This document shows positions 35,499-47,338 of a DNA stretch of 64,000 bases, piece by piece. The number at the start of each line of letters is the position of its first letter. The first letter of the stretch is position 1. The DNA is from Sipunculus nudus (Eukaryota; Annelida; Sipuncula; Golfingiida; Sipunculidae). Where the stretch lies: assembly GCA_026874595.1 (NCBI GenBank), contig CM049316.1:22033839-22097838 (forward strand). The letters run 5' to 3'. The position numbers were made by a program, and so were the translations under genes. Below the pieces are notes generated by a model. The model searched no databases. It was not told where the DNA came from and saw only the letters and a list, made by a program, of their open reading frames with translations.

Positions 35499-38400
35499 AA
35501 AAGCGTATTAGTACCATCTGGTAAAAAAAATAATACTTTTCATCTCGTTCGAGTTATACGAGATTTATATGTCGTACGTCAAAACCAAATAAAATTCTAC
35601 ACAATTTATAGATAGATGTACTGCTTCTTTTTTTCAGAAAGTATAAACCTAATGTTATTTTGACTCTTAAGCAGAAATTAATTTGAAACTAGCTGCACCC
35701 GTGGAAAATCCACGGCTCTGTCTGATGCATATTTTTGTAGTGAGCTGATAGGAACTAAACGACGAATTTTCTTATCCTAAGGTCTTTGCAGGAACTTTTG
35801 TCATGTGTTTCACTTACATGATATAAAGATTACTTCTGCTAGAATTCTCCAGGAACACCCTCCCCAAAATATCAACATGGAAAGAAAAATTATTCTATTC
35901 CAGAATCTTACAAAAAATAAATTTTGGAAAGAGACGTTAGGCATATACTGGGATTTACTAATTTTTAAGTGAGAACTTTTTTTCCGATAAAAAAATCGTA
36001 GATTTAACGATTGTATAAAGAAGCATTCTACCGTGAGATTATATGAAAGATGCTTTGTATTATTTGAAGCTCAGGCGAAATCGTGAAACACGATGTTTAT
36101 TCAGCATAGTCTGTTGAGGGTATAGTCTAATGCATGTTAACAAAACACGCGTTATTTGTATACACATGCATATGTCGTTGAAGTCTCTTGTACGCGAAAC
36201 GTATAGCTGCCAATGTGAAAAAATATAGGTCCAGAAATATATACTCCAACAGTATTAAATTTTTTGTTTAAGTGCTGTAAATTGTCATGGAATAAGCAGG
36301 TCTGATGCAAAACTGAAAACTCTCCCAGATAAAAAGAAAGCAGGTTGATATATTTCGATGAAAGCATTTGGCAAAGAAACCACTTCAGCTTTGGTTCGTT
36401 TGCATTGTGTTTCAGCAAATTAACGCAAAATGTAATGCACAGATTTTGCTGAAAATTTGTAGAGGGGAAGAGTAAAACTGCATCCGTAATCCATGACATT
36501 TTTGGAGGTAATCGGAATCACCCTAATATACCTTTTCTTAAGTGCCATAATCACAATTCCACAAAGGAATAATTAAAACGGGCTAATCCTTTCTCCCCGA
36601 GTATGCAGTTTGTATACAGTTGTTGCTGCCACTCGCCTGGTTAACCCATGTTTCTGAACCATGACAATGTTTTACATGAAACGTACACGTATGAACGAAC
36701 AACTGTTTAGTTGATTATGCCGGTGGTTTCAAAGTCCCCAGTGAATTGAGAACCCTAGGAAATGTGTGCTTTTTTTTGTAAAAAAAACTTTTTTCAAACA
36801 ATCCATAAATCGGCCGAACTATTAAAACATCGATATCACGGAAAGATACTTCTAAATGTATAAAAATCAACATACCTGTAAACCCAAAAACGGTGATCGT
36901 ATAAAAGGTCTCAGCTCGTTGTGTCCACTCAACGGAAAAGTGCCACCTGTTAACAGATGCATGTGGACATGTGTTACGCGCTTCAATTTAAAATATTTAC
37001 TTCCTTATGACAGAGTAAAATTCCTTAACAGGCGATATAATGGAAATGGGGTTCAGTGGGGATTACAGGTCGCCTCCTGAAAAAGTGTGACAGGCGAAAA
37101 ATGTTTTGAACTTTTGTAGAGATTTAGGGTAAAGACATATCAATAGTCCATTTCATTTCGTATTTATTTGTTCTACAATTCGCCAGGTGAACTAGTGGTA
37201 CTTAGGCATGACAGTGTTCACACATGAAACGCATACACGTGAACACATGGCTGATATTAAAGGTGCCCAATCATCTACCTTTTGAAAAAGACTTTATTTG
37301 ATTTCTGGCTTCCTTTTTGTATATAATAATGATTTAAGGATAATTTACGTTGCAAAAAATTCTTGTAAGGCCTTCGTGAAGGATGTGTGAACTTGTTTAT
37401 CCACAACATGTTTGTAAACACAGCAACGTTAACAAACAGAAAAATATGTAACCATATATGTATATATCATAAGGTGATAGGTTGCATATATGCGGATGTA
37501 GAAAGGTCACTTGTTGCAAAACACCATTTTGAAAGCTCTGGCTTATCTGACTTGCTGCCAGATTCCCTTGACTAATTTGTTTTATTTTCGCGGGCCCTCA
37601 CATATTATAAACACGTTGATATAAACAAAATAAGCAGCTTGTGTTCGGTGATATCCATTTTTTTTATCTGGCCTATTTTTATGAAAGCTCCAAGGGATTA
37701 CTTTTAATTTATAAAGGGCAGAAAGGTGATTGGGCCCGGTGGAGATCTGTACGCCCTGACAACAGATTCTAGTTTGTTATCAGTTTAAAGATGTACATGT
37801 GATATCTTTTTCATGTTTTACCGTCCCTTCCGACAACCCCCCCCCCCCCCGCCCCCAGTCCCCGCTCCCACCCAACCCGAATGATAATTAAGTTGGGGGG
37901 CTTCATACCTGTAACCCATAAACAATTTGTCAAACGGTGGTCACATCACTAAACTCAGTGCCCAGTGTTGACCAAACTGAAAAGCCCTCGCATTGAAAGC
38001 GGAGTCATGTGGTCTTTGGATTAAAAACTAAAATGCGTTACAATGGATATGGGGGATCAATGGGGATAAGAGTGGACCCGCGTGACCGCGTATTGCATGG
38101 AAATGACTTTTTGGCAGAACATGCGCGCTGGCCACGGTCTTAAATGGCCAGTGAAAATCCCCGAGGCGCCTCCGAATTTTGAGAGTCAAATCAGAACTGA
38201 AGCAGGTAAACCTGCAGGTATAAAAATTATGAAACTTTGGGGGATTTTAATTAAATTTGTAGATATTGGGATCGGGTATAGATTTTGAAATTCCCCCAGT
38301 ACACTATTTCTATCACAACCGTGTATATTCTGTTCCCATGTAAAAAAAAAAATCCATGAAAACACTCTAAGGAATGCAACCCTCCGCCATGTTTGCATCA

Positions 38401-38986
38401 CGTATTTGTCCCATATTCCAAGGTTCGGTCGTGCCAAAATGACTGTATATTTGTGAATATTCTTTGATGACGTTCCAAAATCAGCATGATATGCCGGATC
38501 CCCACCAAATTCTAACCAATTATTTGTAGGTCCATTCTCGAAAGGCTCTGGAAATTCAATGAGAATCTGCATGAGTTTTGTTGTGAACATACTAACACAC
38601 ACACCAGAACACACAAACATACACAAACATGGATGAACGCATACCTTCCTGCCGGAGGCAATTATAACTCGTTACTTGGTCTGTCTTCTTGTACAGTGAG
38701 ATAACAAATCTATGCCGTCACCATGCATACGTTACTTATGCAAATTTTAAAAAATAATTTTGATTATTTTTTTTTTTCATTACAGAAAATGAAACTCGTC
38801 GACGAAGACACCCTGTTCATTTTGCGAACATGTGGTATGCGGTCTCTGGACGGAAGCAAGAGAGAGTGCCAAATAGGGTCAGGGGTCACGTGTTGCGATG
38901 GCAACAAGTGTAATGGGGGTGCGATATTAAAAGCCTCCCAGATGGCATTCCTTGCTTTTCTGCCTGTGGTTTTCTCAAATTTCTAA
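33215..38986 (+). CDS. Secreted or GPI-anchored Ly6/uPAR three-finger protein, three coding exons
   Basis: Coding exons 33215-33269, 35144-35313 and 38786-38986 have AG/GT borders and phases that join cleanly, giving 141 residues. Residues 1-19 (MVRALNILVLLVVCVVAVG) are a clear signal peptide. The mature part begins YAKKCYKCHYTTG and ends its Cys-rich core with TCCDGNKCNGG, the CCxxxxCN signature of the Ly6/uPAR (three-finger) fold. The spacing (C-x2-C, CKDPF, ECNMKC, RTCG, ECQIGSGVTCC) fits the long Ly6 or Quiver/Sleepless-like group of invertebrates. The last residues (MAFLAFLPVVFSNF) are a hydrophobic tail suited to GPI attachment after the Asn/Gly/Ala region. Such proteins bind receptors or channels at the cell surface; the partner is unknown. 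ATTAAA at 39004 may be the polyadenylation signal. Confidence 0.87.
34411..34487. repeat. (TA)n microsatellite
   Basis: TA units with one AAAT interruption near 34439. Confidence 0.92.
34670..34960 (+). repeat. Dispersed repeat, copy 2
   Basis: See the copy at 30370-30740; CACCTGATATTTATTTTT and CCCGATTACCGCTCGGGCCG mark this one. It lies in the intron before Ly6/uPAR coding exon 2. Confidence 0.4.
35420..35497. repeat. (TC)n(TA)n microsatellite
   Basis: About 32 bp of TC units pass directly into about 45 bp of TA units, the same order as in the tract at 18886-18966. Confidence 0.93.
38310..38640 (-). repeat. Dispersed ~280-bp repeat family copy, inverted
   Basis: On the minus strand it reads in the same order as the copies at 27588 and 48585, including TTTGGTGGGGATCCGGCAT and GGAATATGGGACAAATACG. 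The 146-codon minus-strand frame here is a repeat shadow. Confidence 0.65.
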
Positions 38987-41370
38987 AACTGTGGATGGAA
39001 CGAATTAAATGTTTTCAATATATATTAACATTTTATTAAAAAAAAACAACATATTTGGTGAACATTTGAAATGAACAGAAGAAACAGGGTTAGAGTGATC
39101 ATTGGAAACAGGCTTCCATCAAAGATAAAAAGAGCTTATGATTAAAAAAGTTCACTGTCTGAAACCAAAGGACTGCATTTATAAACACCTAGCCAATCTA
39201 AGCTAATAAAAGGCATATGTCCAAGGAAGTGGATACTAGTGGATATATAGTCAGTTTAAGTAAAATGACGATGGGAATATAATGAATTTTGAACAGAACT
39301 GTATTCCAAGATTTTAAGAGCATAGAGATATCGGTTTCGTGATAATGACTGGCTAGTCTAGTGGAACGTGTCCTCATAGTTCCCATGATGCCGAGACAAA
39401 TATAATTTTTTGTCCTGGTTTCACCTCTCCATTTTTTTCGTGGATTTGGACTAGGTCCAAGAGAATGTTCCTTAAAAGAAAAATCATAGAAGGCATGGAA
39501 AATGGAAGAAACTTTGTGCTGATTATATGATACAAAATATTTGTATTTTTTTCTAACAAGCTTGCAAAATCCCATGTTTTATGTCTCGAGCGGTAAATGA
39601 AAAACGAAACTGTAAATCGCAGTATATTTTTTTATCAGACTCAATAGATAAATTTTGTGATGTGGCTTGAGGACCTGGTTCATATCCAATACATGCCGTA
39701 GATACGTTAATTCCACGTAAAGCTGTATTTATCAGGTAAAAGACTGAATGGATTTCAAAAGCCAATTAGACCCACCTACCAAGCAGCTGAGTTGGTGCCC
39801 ACAAGTCCTGTATATCAAAGGAATAAGCAAAATCGTGGAAGTTAAAAGTTTAAACGAGGGACTTTGAGGAAATCAGGGTGTTCTTGTTGCCTCCACCACC
39901 TTCTGACGGCTCGTATTAGGTATTACATCTAGATGTACAATCCATGCAAATATATTAAGTTTAATCTAGCAGCTCAAGAATTCAATCGTTTCCTACGTGT
40001 CACATGATCCAAATTTCGTCAAAATTATATAAAGTCAAATTTAGTACGTTTTTTTAGCTTAGGTATTATTAATTACTTTTTAGGAATCTTGTATAAGAAA
40101 TAATATAAATCATATTATAAGGAAAGGATGCCCTTATATAAGATCTGCAAACATTATTAGGTGAATAGAACACTGCGTTTGGTGTCAACATGTAATTTGC
40201 TTGATTCGAATATGATTTCGAAATTTTGAGGGAACAGGCAAAAGTATCAAGAAATTACATCTGCAAGTATGGTTATTATACTCCCACCATTGAGACAGCT
40301 ATGCACAAAACATCTCTATGCATATCTATATTTCAAACCATCACAGTATGTTATGCTGTTACTTAATTCTATAAGTTAATTTTTTTACTTCAGTAGAAAG
40401 GAAAAAGGTTTATCCAGATTGTCTTTCATTAAGTTCAGTTGACAGAAAAAGGTTTATCTAGATTGTCTTTCATTAACCTTGAATTCATTCGGATGCCGAT
40501 AGACAGTTTATATACTATAGTATTTGATTTAGCTTTAGTATGTCCATAGTTCTGGATGTGTTTTTTATATAGTTTCTATTTTCTTCATTTATTATTACAT
40601 TTAATTCCATCTTTTGAAACGGATTGTTATTTAAAAATTAACTGTATATGGTTTTAAATTTTAAATAAACTATACCGATTCCTTATTCGCATTGTTTTTA
40701 TGTGTCCGACAGAAAGACGGACAGACAGAGGCGCCCTTATGAAATGCTTTCACTCTTATGAAAAGATAGCTTATGAAGTAAAATTTGTCATTATTCCCTT
40801 CTTGATTGTTGTCCGTTGTACACAGGACAAAATAAATTGCTGTTCTTTGAGACATAATCCAACTGCGCAACCCTCTCTTGTGGGATATATTTGAAATTGA
40901 AGAATACATGATCAAATAAACCATGTTCTATGTGTCATATATTGCCACAGACCCCAATCTGTCTGTGTAATAACGAAAACAGATCTCAAGGACACACATT
41001 CAATCAAATAGAAGTATTTGGCTGTAATTTTGCGGGAAGGTCCTCAATCATCTTTATGGGGGAATATAGCCCGAGAACCGTTACCCACAGAGGGAAGATA
41101 AATTGACCATAGCAAGACGTGACTTAATAAGCTACTCGGCTTCATTTTCTGCAATACACATCTACAGTACAGACAGGTGATTTTATCTATAAAATACAAC
41201 TCTCCTATTTTTAATATAAAGTTACTTTATCCATCTACTTAACGAAGCTCTATAATGGTTTCCGGAATAATGGTGGAAGTTTTGTTACAAACGGGATGTG
41301 TCCTAATAAGCGAAAATTAACAAAAAAAAGCACGCTCTGAAAACATAATTTTCATAAATCAAGTTCATAC
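38987..41370. other. Intergenic; no gene supported
   Basis: A degenerate tRNA-like phrase (GGCTAGTCTAGTGGAACG at 39351) and a SINE-tail-like phrase (TGTACAATCCATGCAAATATATTAAG, 39936) are seen. A ~54-bp tandem duplication lies at 40398-40475 (AAAAGGTTTATC(C/T)AGATTGTCTTTCATTAA). Confidence 0.5.
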
Positions 41371-41473
41371 CTTTTCTTTTTGTCAGGTATTCTATGGTCT
41401 TTTCTATTCCCTGTTGTGGAAGCCGCAGTCCTGTTAGAATTATTTCGTCTACAAGAAGATGAGATACTGCTTC
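41371..41473 (-). other. Candidate internal exon on the minus strand
   Basis: On the minus strand, TATATATTTCAG precedes GAAGCAG at 41473 and AAAAG/GTATGA follows at 41370. The 103 bases between read EAVSHLLVDEIILTGLRLPQ and continue QGIEKTIEYLTKRK with no stop. The splice signals and the amphipathic, protein-like content are suggestive, but no partner exon was found nearby and I do not recognise the protein. Confidence 0.3.
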
Positions 41474-43172
41474 CTGAAATATATATAAATTAATCTGGAG
41501 GATATCATTAATTCCTCGCCGTCCGAAACCTTTAGTTTCAGAAAAAAAAGGATATAAATGCAAGTCTTTCTTGCGGAATTAAATGTTCTTAATCCAATAT
41601 AAAGATAAGTAGTCAGATTAAACTATCTCCTTTTCATAGCTTGATGGATGCGAAATTAATCAAATTCTTCAGTGCATAAATCTGATTATAGTATAATAGA
41701 AATAAATCCTCTGCTTACTGAAAGTCTAATATAAATAAATATAGTTAGAAAGTTAAACCATTATTCGTGAATTCTTGCTAGTTATTCGATCTGATATAAA
41801 TTTTCAAGCGGATTGGTTTCTTTGTTGTTTCTTGGAAAAGAAAACAGTGCGACAAACGATTGAAGCGAGTAGTCGCTGGTAGATTTTCAATCTTTACTTT
41901 TTCACTGCATGCTTTGTGATTGTTCTGGTAATAAACAAAAATGAAATCAATCACCACCATTAGCCCATCATTTAAATTATGGCAAAGAACATGAAATCAC
42001 AAAGGAAGGAAACAACCATCAGATCCAATTTGTTGATAAATGAAATGAAATCCACCGCCTCGATTCCCCTCGTGTGTATGCGTTTCATTTCATTTCCGGT
42101 GATCTTAATGAACGATCTTAATGGACATACCGACAGAATTGATTTAACACCGAGCGGTAATTAAATTCCATGATTACTACAACATTCAAATCAGTTCCTG
42201 GTAATAGCTCTTCGTCTTTATATGGACAGTCGTATAACAATACATCGCCGGTTTCCTTGCAAAGGAGTATATATGTTGGCAACTTCCTTAACGGAATTTC
42301 GAGCCTTTCAGTGACATGATCACTTTTTTTACACTAGTGTAATACTCTTAATGAATAACATTTATTCTGGATACGGCCTACTCCAAAGGTATTAATTTAT
42401 TAATAAAGCCAACGTAAGATATATCAGCTTTATCCTGAACTTTTGTAGTATGAAAGCCACTATAAAAAATTAGTAGTCTCATTGTTTTAGCTCGGGTGAG
42501 AATAGTAAATCTTATCCGGGCGTCTTGGTTTTCCCACCTGGGTCTATATACTAAATACAGGACATGTAGAAGCACGTAGCACGATGACCGGCATTACGCT
42601 TACAGACAACGTGAGATTATTAACTCTTCAGGGTCTATTTCTTCCAGGCTTCTTTACTTACTGATTTATCTATTGCATTGAGGCCGACAGTAATTGCACC
42701 CTTTATTCTTCCTGTTTCTTGTCCTTTGTCTCTAAAACAGTTCTCCTGTCCTGCTTTGAGTTCAAATTTTAATATTCGTTTGGAATAGTCAAGATAGTCC
42801 GTTTTCTTATTCGGTCGAGGTGGAGTGTTGATTCAGTCCCAACACCCGTGCAAAAATGGAAGACACTGTAATTTGAGTAAAAAAATGCATGGTTTGGTGG
42901 TTAAATATTTGCCATCAGGGTGTTAGATATTGCAATGCCTGCTTACTGACCAATTAAAATGCAAACTAATGTTGGACCAATAGGGCCAACTTTCGCCCAA
43001 TAATCATCGTCCATCCATTTAGAAGATTCTTTTATTATATATTTCTCTGAAGGAATCTTAAACCTTCCGGTAAATCGAAATGATATTGTCTCCGTGTATA
43101 TTGATTATTCATAATGGGTAAAAGTAATTAAAGTCTTTGAAAGGAAATGACTAGTGTACTTATCAGAGAATT
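41474..43172. other. Intergenic; no gene supported
   Basis: Short ORFs only. An inverted repeat AAATGAAATGAAA (42040) with TTTCATTTCATTT (42085) could form a 13-bp stem. Nothing else is recognised. Confidence 0.5.
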
Positions 43173-43277
43173 AGTAGTCACACAAACAATTAAACTGCAT
43201 GTGCTGCCGCCTGCGGCGGTCAGCTGCACTTCGTAAGCGCTAGGTCGCTTACGGTAATTCATTCATGCTAGGTGCTA
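43173..43277 (+). repeat. Split direct repeat A1
   Basis: Begins AGTAGTCACACAAACAATTA and ends CATGCTAGGTGCTA. It contains GC-rich inverted motifs (CCGCCTGCGGCGG; CGTAAGCG...CGCTTACG) that may form hairpins. Repeated at 47144-47248 with a single C/T difference. Confidence 0.93.
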
Positions 43278-43300
43278 CCTCACCGCTTGGGTCAGCCGCG

Positions 43301-44194
43301 ATGGACGATAATGAAAAACTTTGTAAAATTGAAGTGTTAGTTAGTCAATTATGCAGTGACTTCCAGTGTTTTAAAGTCGAACAGTCGAAAATAAATGCCA
43401 GGATTGAAAGTCTAGAGGGGCAAGCCGCTGTTCATAAAAATGAAGGCGAGACTGCGCCGGCACCAAACCCGCCCGTGAGTACTGATTCGACTCAGCTAAA
43501 CAGTGCGACTTTTGTAGCACATGCTTTGCCACACCAGGCCGCATCTGATAATTCTTGCCCCTGTCACTGCTTGAGGGGCCCCCTCAGTCCTGGTCACGGT
43601 ACAGTGAATCACCCTGAGGAAGATTTGCAAGGACAGTTCAAATCATTACGTGACTCTCTAGCTCATGTTGTGCTTCCTGCTGACCATAAGGTACATGACT
43701 GTAGACAAGGAGTGCCACGCAATGACCAACCACTGCTCAATGTTATTAGTAAGTCGGCTCGTTATGCTGAAACTACATAAAAACTCTTGGCAACACTACC
43801 ACAGGATAAGGCCCTCGAACAAGAACTTAACCACATATACCTGATAAACCTGGCGCATGTGCAGTCCTTGCAAGATGAGTATGCAGACTTAATTGTTCGC
43901 TCACAATATCCGCAAGCCTCCAGAATTTTTCGTACCCTGCAGAAAAATACGTCTGCTTTACCACCGAGGGCAATTGAAAATCTTCGCATTGCAAACAGCA
44001 TTATCCCGCAGAACCAAGCACATGACAGAGAGAGGTCATACAGCCGTCCCAGAGGTTTTGGCTACAGGCCTGGGTATCGTGGTCGTTATCATTCAAGACA
44101 GTACAATGCCAATACCTCTGCATTCCGGAACTTCCAAGATTCTGGTGTTCCATATTCAAGGCCATCCCAGCAGGACGCCCATGATCAGAACTGA
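43301..44194 (+). pseudogene. Gag-like ORF of the DIRS-type element, one in-frame stop
   Basis: The frame opens at ATG 43301 (MDDNEKLCKIEVLVSQL); an earlier in-frame ATG at 43265 lies inside repeat A1. The N-terminal 50 residues look like a coiled coil, as in other DIRS ORF1 proteins. A TAA at 43778-43780 interrupts the frame, which continues in the same phase as LLATLPQDKALEQELN, and ends in an Arg/Tyr/Gly-rich tail (RPRGFGYRPGYRGRYHS) suited to nucleic-acid binding, stopping at 44192-44194. The single nonsense codon is the only break I see. Confidence 0.6.
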
Positions 44195-44333
44195 TTGGTG
44201 ACACTGTGCTGTTAACATTTAGATTTTTAGCTTCTTCTGTTGATTCTCAACACTGCTGCCTACTTTTGACGCCCATGGACTATGTGTATACAGTTTCCAG
44301 CAGACTCATTGATAATTTTGATGCCCATGGACT

Positions 44334-46209
44334 ATGTGTATACCATTTTCAGCAGACTCATTAAATGCTAAAGCTTATGAAAACATTGGGGCGCCTTCAC
44401 AAGTCATTAGCTGTTTAACACATGGTGTTGCAATACCGTTCAGGGTATTACCTCAACATTGTGAATTCCAAAATAGGGTTGTTGATTCTAAACACTGTGT
44501 GTTTATTGACAATGAACTTGAATGCTTATTGCAATCAGGGGCTGTGAGACAGGTTGACTCTACACCTACTTGTGTGTCTCCCATTTCAGTGGTGCCGAAG
44601 AGAAATAACCAGTTGAGACTAATTATAGATCTTCGAGAGGTAAACAGGTGCTGTGATGTACCTTCATTCAAACAAGAGGATATTAGAACTGTACAGTCAC
44701 TTGTCAAGCCTCATGACAAACTTATCACACTTGATATACGCAATGGTTTTTATCATATCCCTGTTCTCAGGGAGCACCAACAGTATTTAGGGTTTTCCTG
44801 GAGGGGAAAATACTATGTATGGCAGGTTTTACCCTTTGGTTTATGTGTTTCTCCATTTTATTTAGTGTATTAGGCCTGTAGTTAAATATTTGAGAGAAAA
44901 CAACTTGAGGGTTGTTGCTTATGTTGATGACTTCATATTAATGGTAGATAGTCATAATATTGATGCACACAAAGATTTACTGCTAACAGTATTACAGAAT
45001 CTTGGCTGGTTTATAAACTGGGAAAAATCCAATCTGGTTCCGAGTCATGTGGTTAATTTCCTTGGGTATAATATATGTACCGTTACAAATGATAACAAAA
45101 CTTGGATTTATATCCCCAAAGATAGGGCGAGGAGACTTAGGAAGGATATAAATAGAGCCTTAAATCAAGGTTCGCTAACTGCTAGGGCACTAGCACGTAT
45201 AGCAGGCCAATGTATTAGTATGACATTGTGTATTTTACCTGCCAAACTACTTCTTCGCAATTTGTATCGGTTACTTGCTACAAGAAACTCATGGACAGAC
45301 CGACTATGTCTAAATCCCGCCACTTGCAGGGATCTTCGTTGGTGGCTGTGTGCCCTAACCACCTGGAATGGGAGCCCAGTAACCAACAAGTCCATTCAGG
45401 TACAACTTGTAACAGACGCATCAGCCTCCGGCTGGGGGGCTGTATGCAACAACATGGAGGCAAGCGGCTTATGGGATGTATTCACCACCCATCAGTCGTC
45501 AAACTACAGGGAGCTGTTCGCCATACTGTTAGCCTTACTAACTTTTATGCCTCTTCTCAAGGGAAAGGTTGTACAGGTTCTAACAGACAATATCTCCAGT
45601 GTTGCCTACATCAACCACTTAGGCGGCCCATGTTTACAACTGACACATGTAGCAAGGGCTATATGGGCTGCCGCACACAACAATCAGATAGACCTCTCTG
45701 CGAAGCATTTGGCTGGTCCAGAAAATACTCATGCCGACTTATTATCACGAAAGCTAACTACTTACGACTGGATGATGAGCCCTCGCTTATTTAAAATGTT
45801 AGACCGAATGTGGGGTCCTCACGACATAGACCGGTTTGCATCCCTCATAACAACTCAGCTCCCCAGATACAACAGCCTGTACTGGGATCCTCTAACCGAG
45901 GCTGTCGATGCCCTGGCCCAAACCAACTGGGGGGGATGCAACAACTTTGTAAACTGCCCGTTTTGGCTAATTCCGCGAGTGCTGGCCCTAGTCGTCTCTC
46001 AGAAGGCAGACGCTACCCTGATCGCCCCCTGGTGGCCCAGTCAGTCTTGGTTCCACAGGCTCCTCAGCTTATGCATAGACAGGCCTGTCAGGCTACCGAG
46101 AAACAAACGGTGGGTAATACCACTGGGACTGCAGCCGGAACCGTTAAAGAACCCAGGGTGGCGCCTGTATGCTTGGCGAATCTCTGGCAAGATCAGCTAC
46201 TTGCCATAG
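44334..46209 (+). pseudogene. DIRS reverse transcriptase-RNase H with a frameshift
   Basis: Frame one (44334-44873) carries RT motifs: SPISVVPKRNNQLRLIIDLR, LITLDIRNGFYHIP and LPFGLCVSP. It then stops; the next frame (44890-46209) continues with VVAYVDDFILM, the catalytic YVDD box. One indel at about 44860-44870 separates them. RNase H follows: LVTDASASGWGAV, NYRELFAILLALL, LTDNISSVAYINHLGG and AGPENTHADLLSR hold the expected Asp-Glu-Asp-Asp residues. After that, DIDRFASLITTQLPRYNS and DAL...NCPFWLIP match the methyltransferase-like region present in DIRS1/PAT proteins. All catalytic residues are intact, so this was recently functional. A 52-bp tandem duplication precedes it at 44271-44360. 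Confidence 0.85.
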
Positions 46210-46936
46210 GTTGGTCACAACGTGCTGCAGTGCAGCTCCCTTTCAGTCTGTCTCAGTCCACATTTCAGCTTTATAACAGACTTTTAAACAAGTTATTTTA
46301 CTTTTGCAAGGAAAACAAGGTTGTGTTCCCACCAACGAAAACGGCAGACCTAGCAGATTTTCTATGTGTACTATCTGATGCGTCTGATAGGCCCAGGTCC
46401 ACTCTACAATCCATGCTTGCTGCTTTGTCTCACTGCTATGTGGCCTATCAGTTGCCTGATATTACTGTTGATAATAATATTAGAAGACTGGTGGATGCCT
46501 TGATCAAGTCAGGTACCACTCTCCCTCGTAGACGTGTAAAATTGTCCCAGTGGAACCATTTACTGATCTCTTCAAAGCTTGGCCAGAGAATGACAAGCTG
46601 TCAATAAAGCAACTACGAATGAAAGCAATCACACTCCTCGCTATGACTTACATGCTTAGACCCTCTGATCTTGCACCTAAGGCTTGCACCATACTCTGCT
46701 ATTTCTGCTGCTACGGTAGGTCAGATTTTACAGGACAGTATTACTGCTGCAGGCCTTGGTGGACAGGGTTTTTCTGCTAAATGTTTCCCTCAGCTGCCAC
46801 AAGGGCAGTTGAGCACCAATGTGATCCTGACACAGCTATGCATATTGGTAGATGGAAGTCTAGATCTGTTTTCTTTGAACATTATGTATCCTGTAGAGCA
46901 CCAAAGGAGTACACATCGTTCATGCTGTCACAGTAA
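46150..46936 (+). pseudogene. DIRS tyrosine recombinase, frameshifted
   Basis: It begins in a frame overlapping the end of the RT-RNase H frame, as is usual in DIRS elements. The N-terminal domain reads QLPFSLSQSTFQLYNRLLNK and on to RRLVDALIKSG. The frame shifts at about 46545 to WPENDKLSIKQLRMKAITLL and MLRPSDLAPKA, where the Arg at 46658-46660 is the first catalytic Arg. It shifts again near 46680 and near 46789, where the family's second Arg (usually in an FRP/HSLR-like context) appears lost to a 2-base deletion. The ending AMHIGRWKSRSVFFEHYV keeps the Trp and the nucleophile Tyr (46883-46885). Stop at 46934-46936. Recombinase activity from this copy is unlikely. Confidence 0.8.
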
Positions 46937-47059
46937 TTAGTTTTTATTTGCACATTCATGTGGTTTCATTTCCTGTTTTCTTATCTTCAGATGGGCATGA
47001 CATACAGGCCTAGTCTTTTTTACTTGTTTCTCATTTTGGTGTTATGGATATACTCTGAA

Positions 47060-47143
47060 ATAAGGCACATTATAATTTATTTTTATGTTATAAATAAATT
47101 ATTTACTGTTTACTTGTTTGTTGTGACGTAGATTTGCTGAAAT
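47060..47143 (+). repeat. Split direct repeat B1
   Basis: Begins ATAAGGCACATTATAATTTA, ends GATTTGCTGAAAT, directly abuts A2 and contains AATAAA-like signals. Identical by eye to 47339-47422. Confidence 0.93.
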
Positions 47144-47248
47144 AGTAGTCACACAAACAATTAAACTGCATGTGCTGCCGCCTGCGGCGGTCAGCTGCAC
47201 TTCGTAAGCGCTAGGTCGCTTACGGTAATTTATTCATGCTAGGTGCTA
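47144..47248 (+). repeat. Split direct repeat A2
   Basis: Second copy of A1, one difference (TTT for TTC in the TAATT(T/C)ATTCATG segment). Confidence 0.93.
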
Positions 47249-47338
47249 AGTGGTAATATATTAATCATATTTATCATATATTAATGACCAGGCTCCCTAG
47301 GTTAAGACGGTTCGGTGATGGTGAAGCACTGGGCATGG

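Larger units (their letters stand above)
35314..38785. other. Intron between Ly6/uPAR coding exons 2 and 3
   Basis: The longest intron of this gene (3.5 kb). It contains a (TC)n(TA)n tract at 35420-35497, two unplaced fragments with CAGGCGATATAATGGAAATG-like and CGTTACAATGGATATG phrases (37030, 38036), and an inverted copy of the ~280-bp dispersed repeat at 38310-38640. No exon with splice sites was recognised. Confidence 0.6.

Noticed and set aside
38186-38626. 146-codon minus-strand ORF
   Set aside because: It coincides with an inverted copy of the ~280-bp dispersed repeat and has no recognisable domain or splice support.
39198-39575. 125-codon minus-strand ORF
   Set aside because: It crosses a degenerate SINE-like segment and has no domain, promoter or splice evidence.
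45228-45794. 188-codon ORF
   Set aside because: It overlaps, in another frame, the clear RNase H domain of the DIRS-type element and is a shadow.
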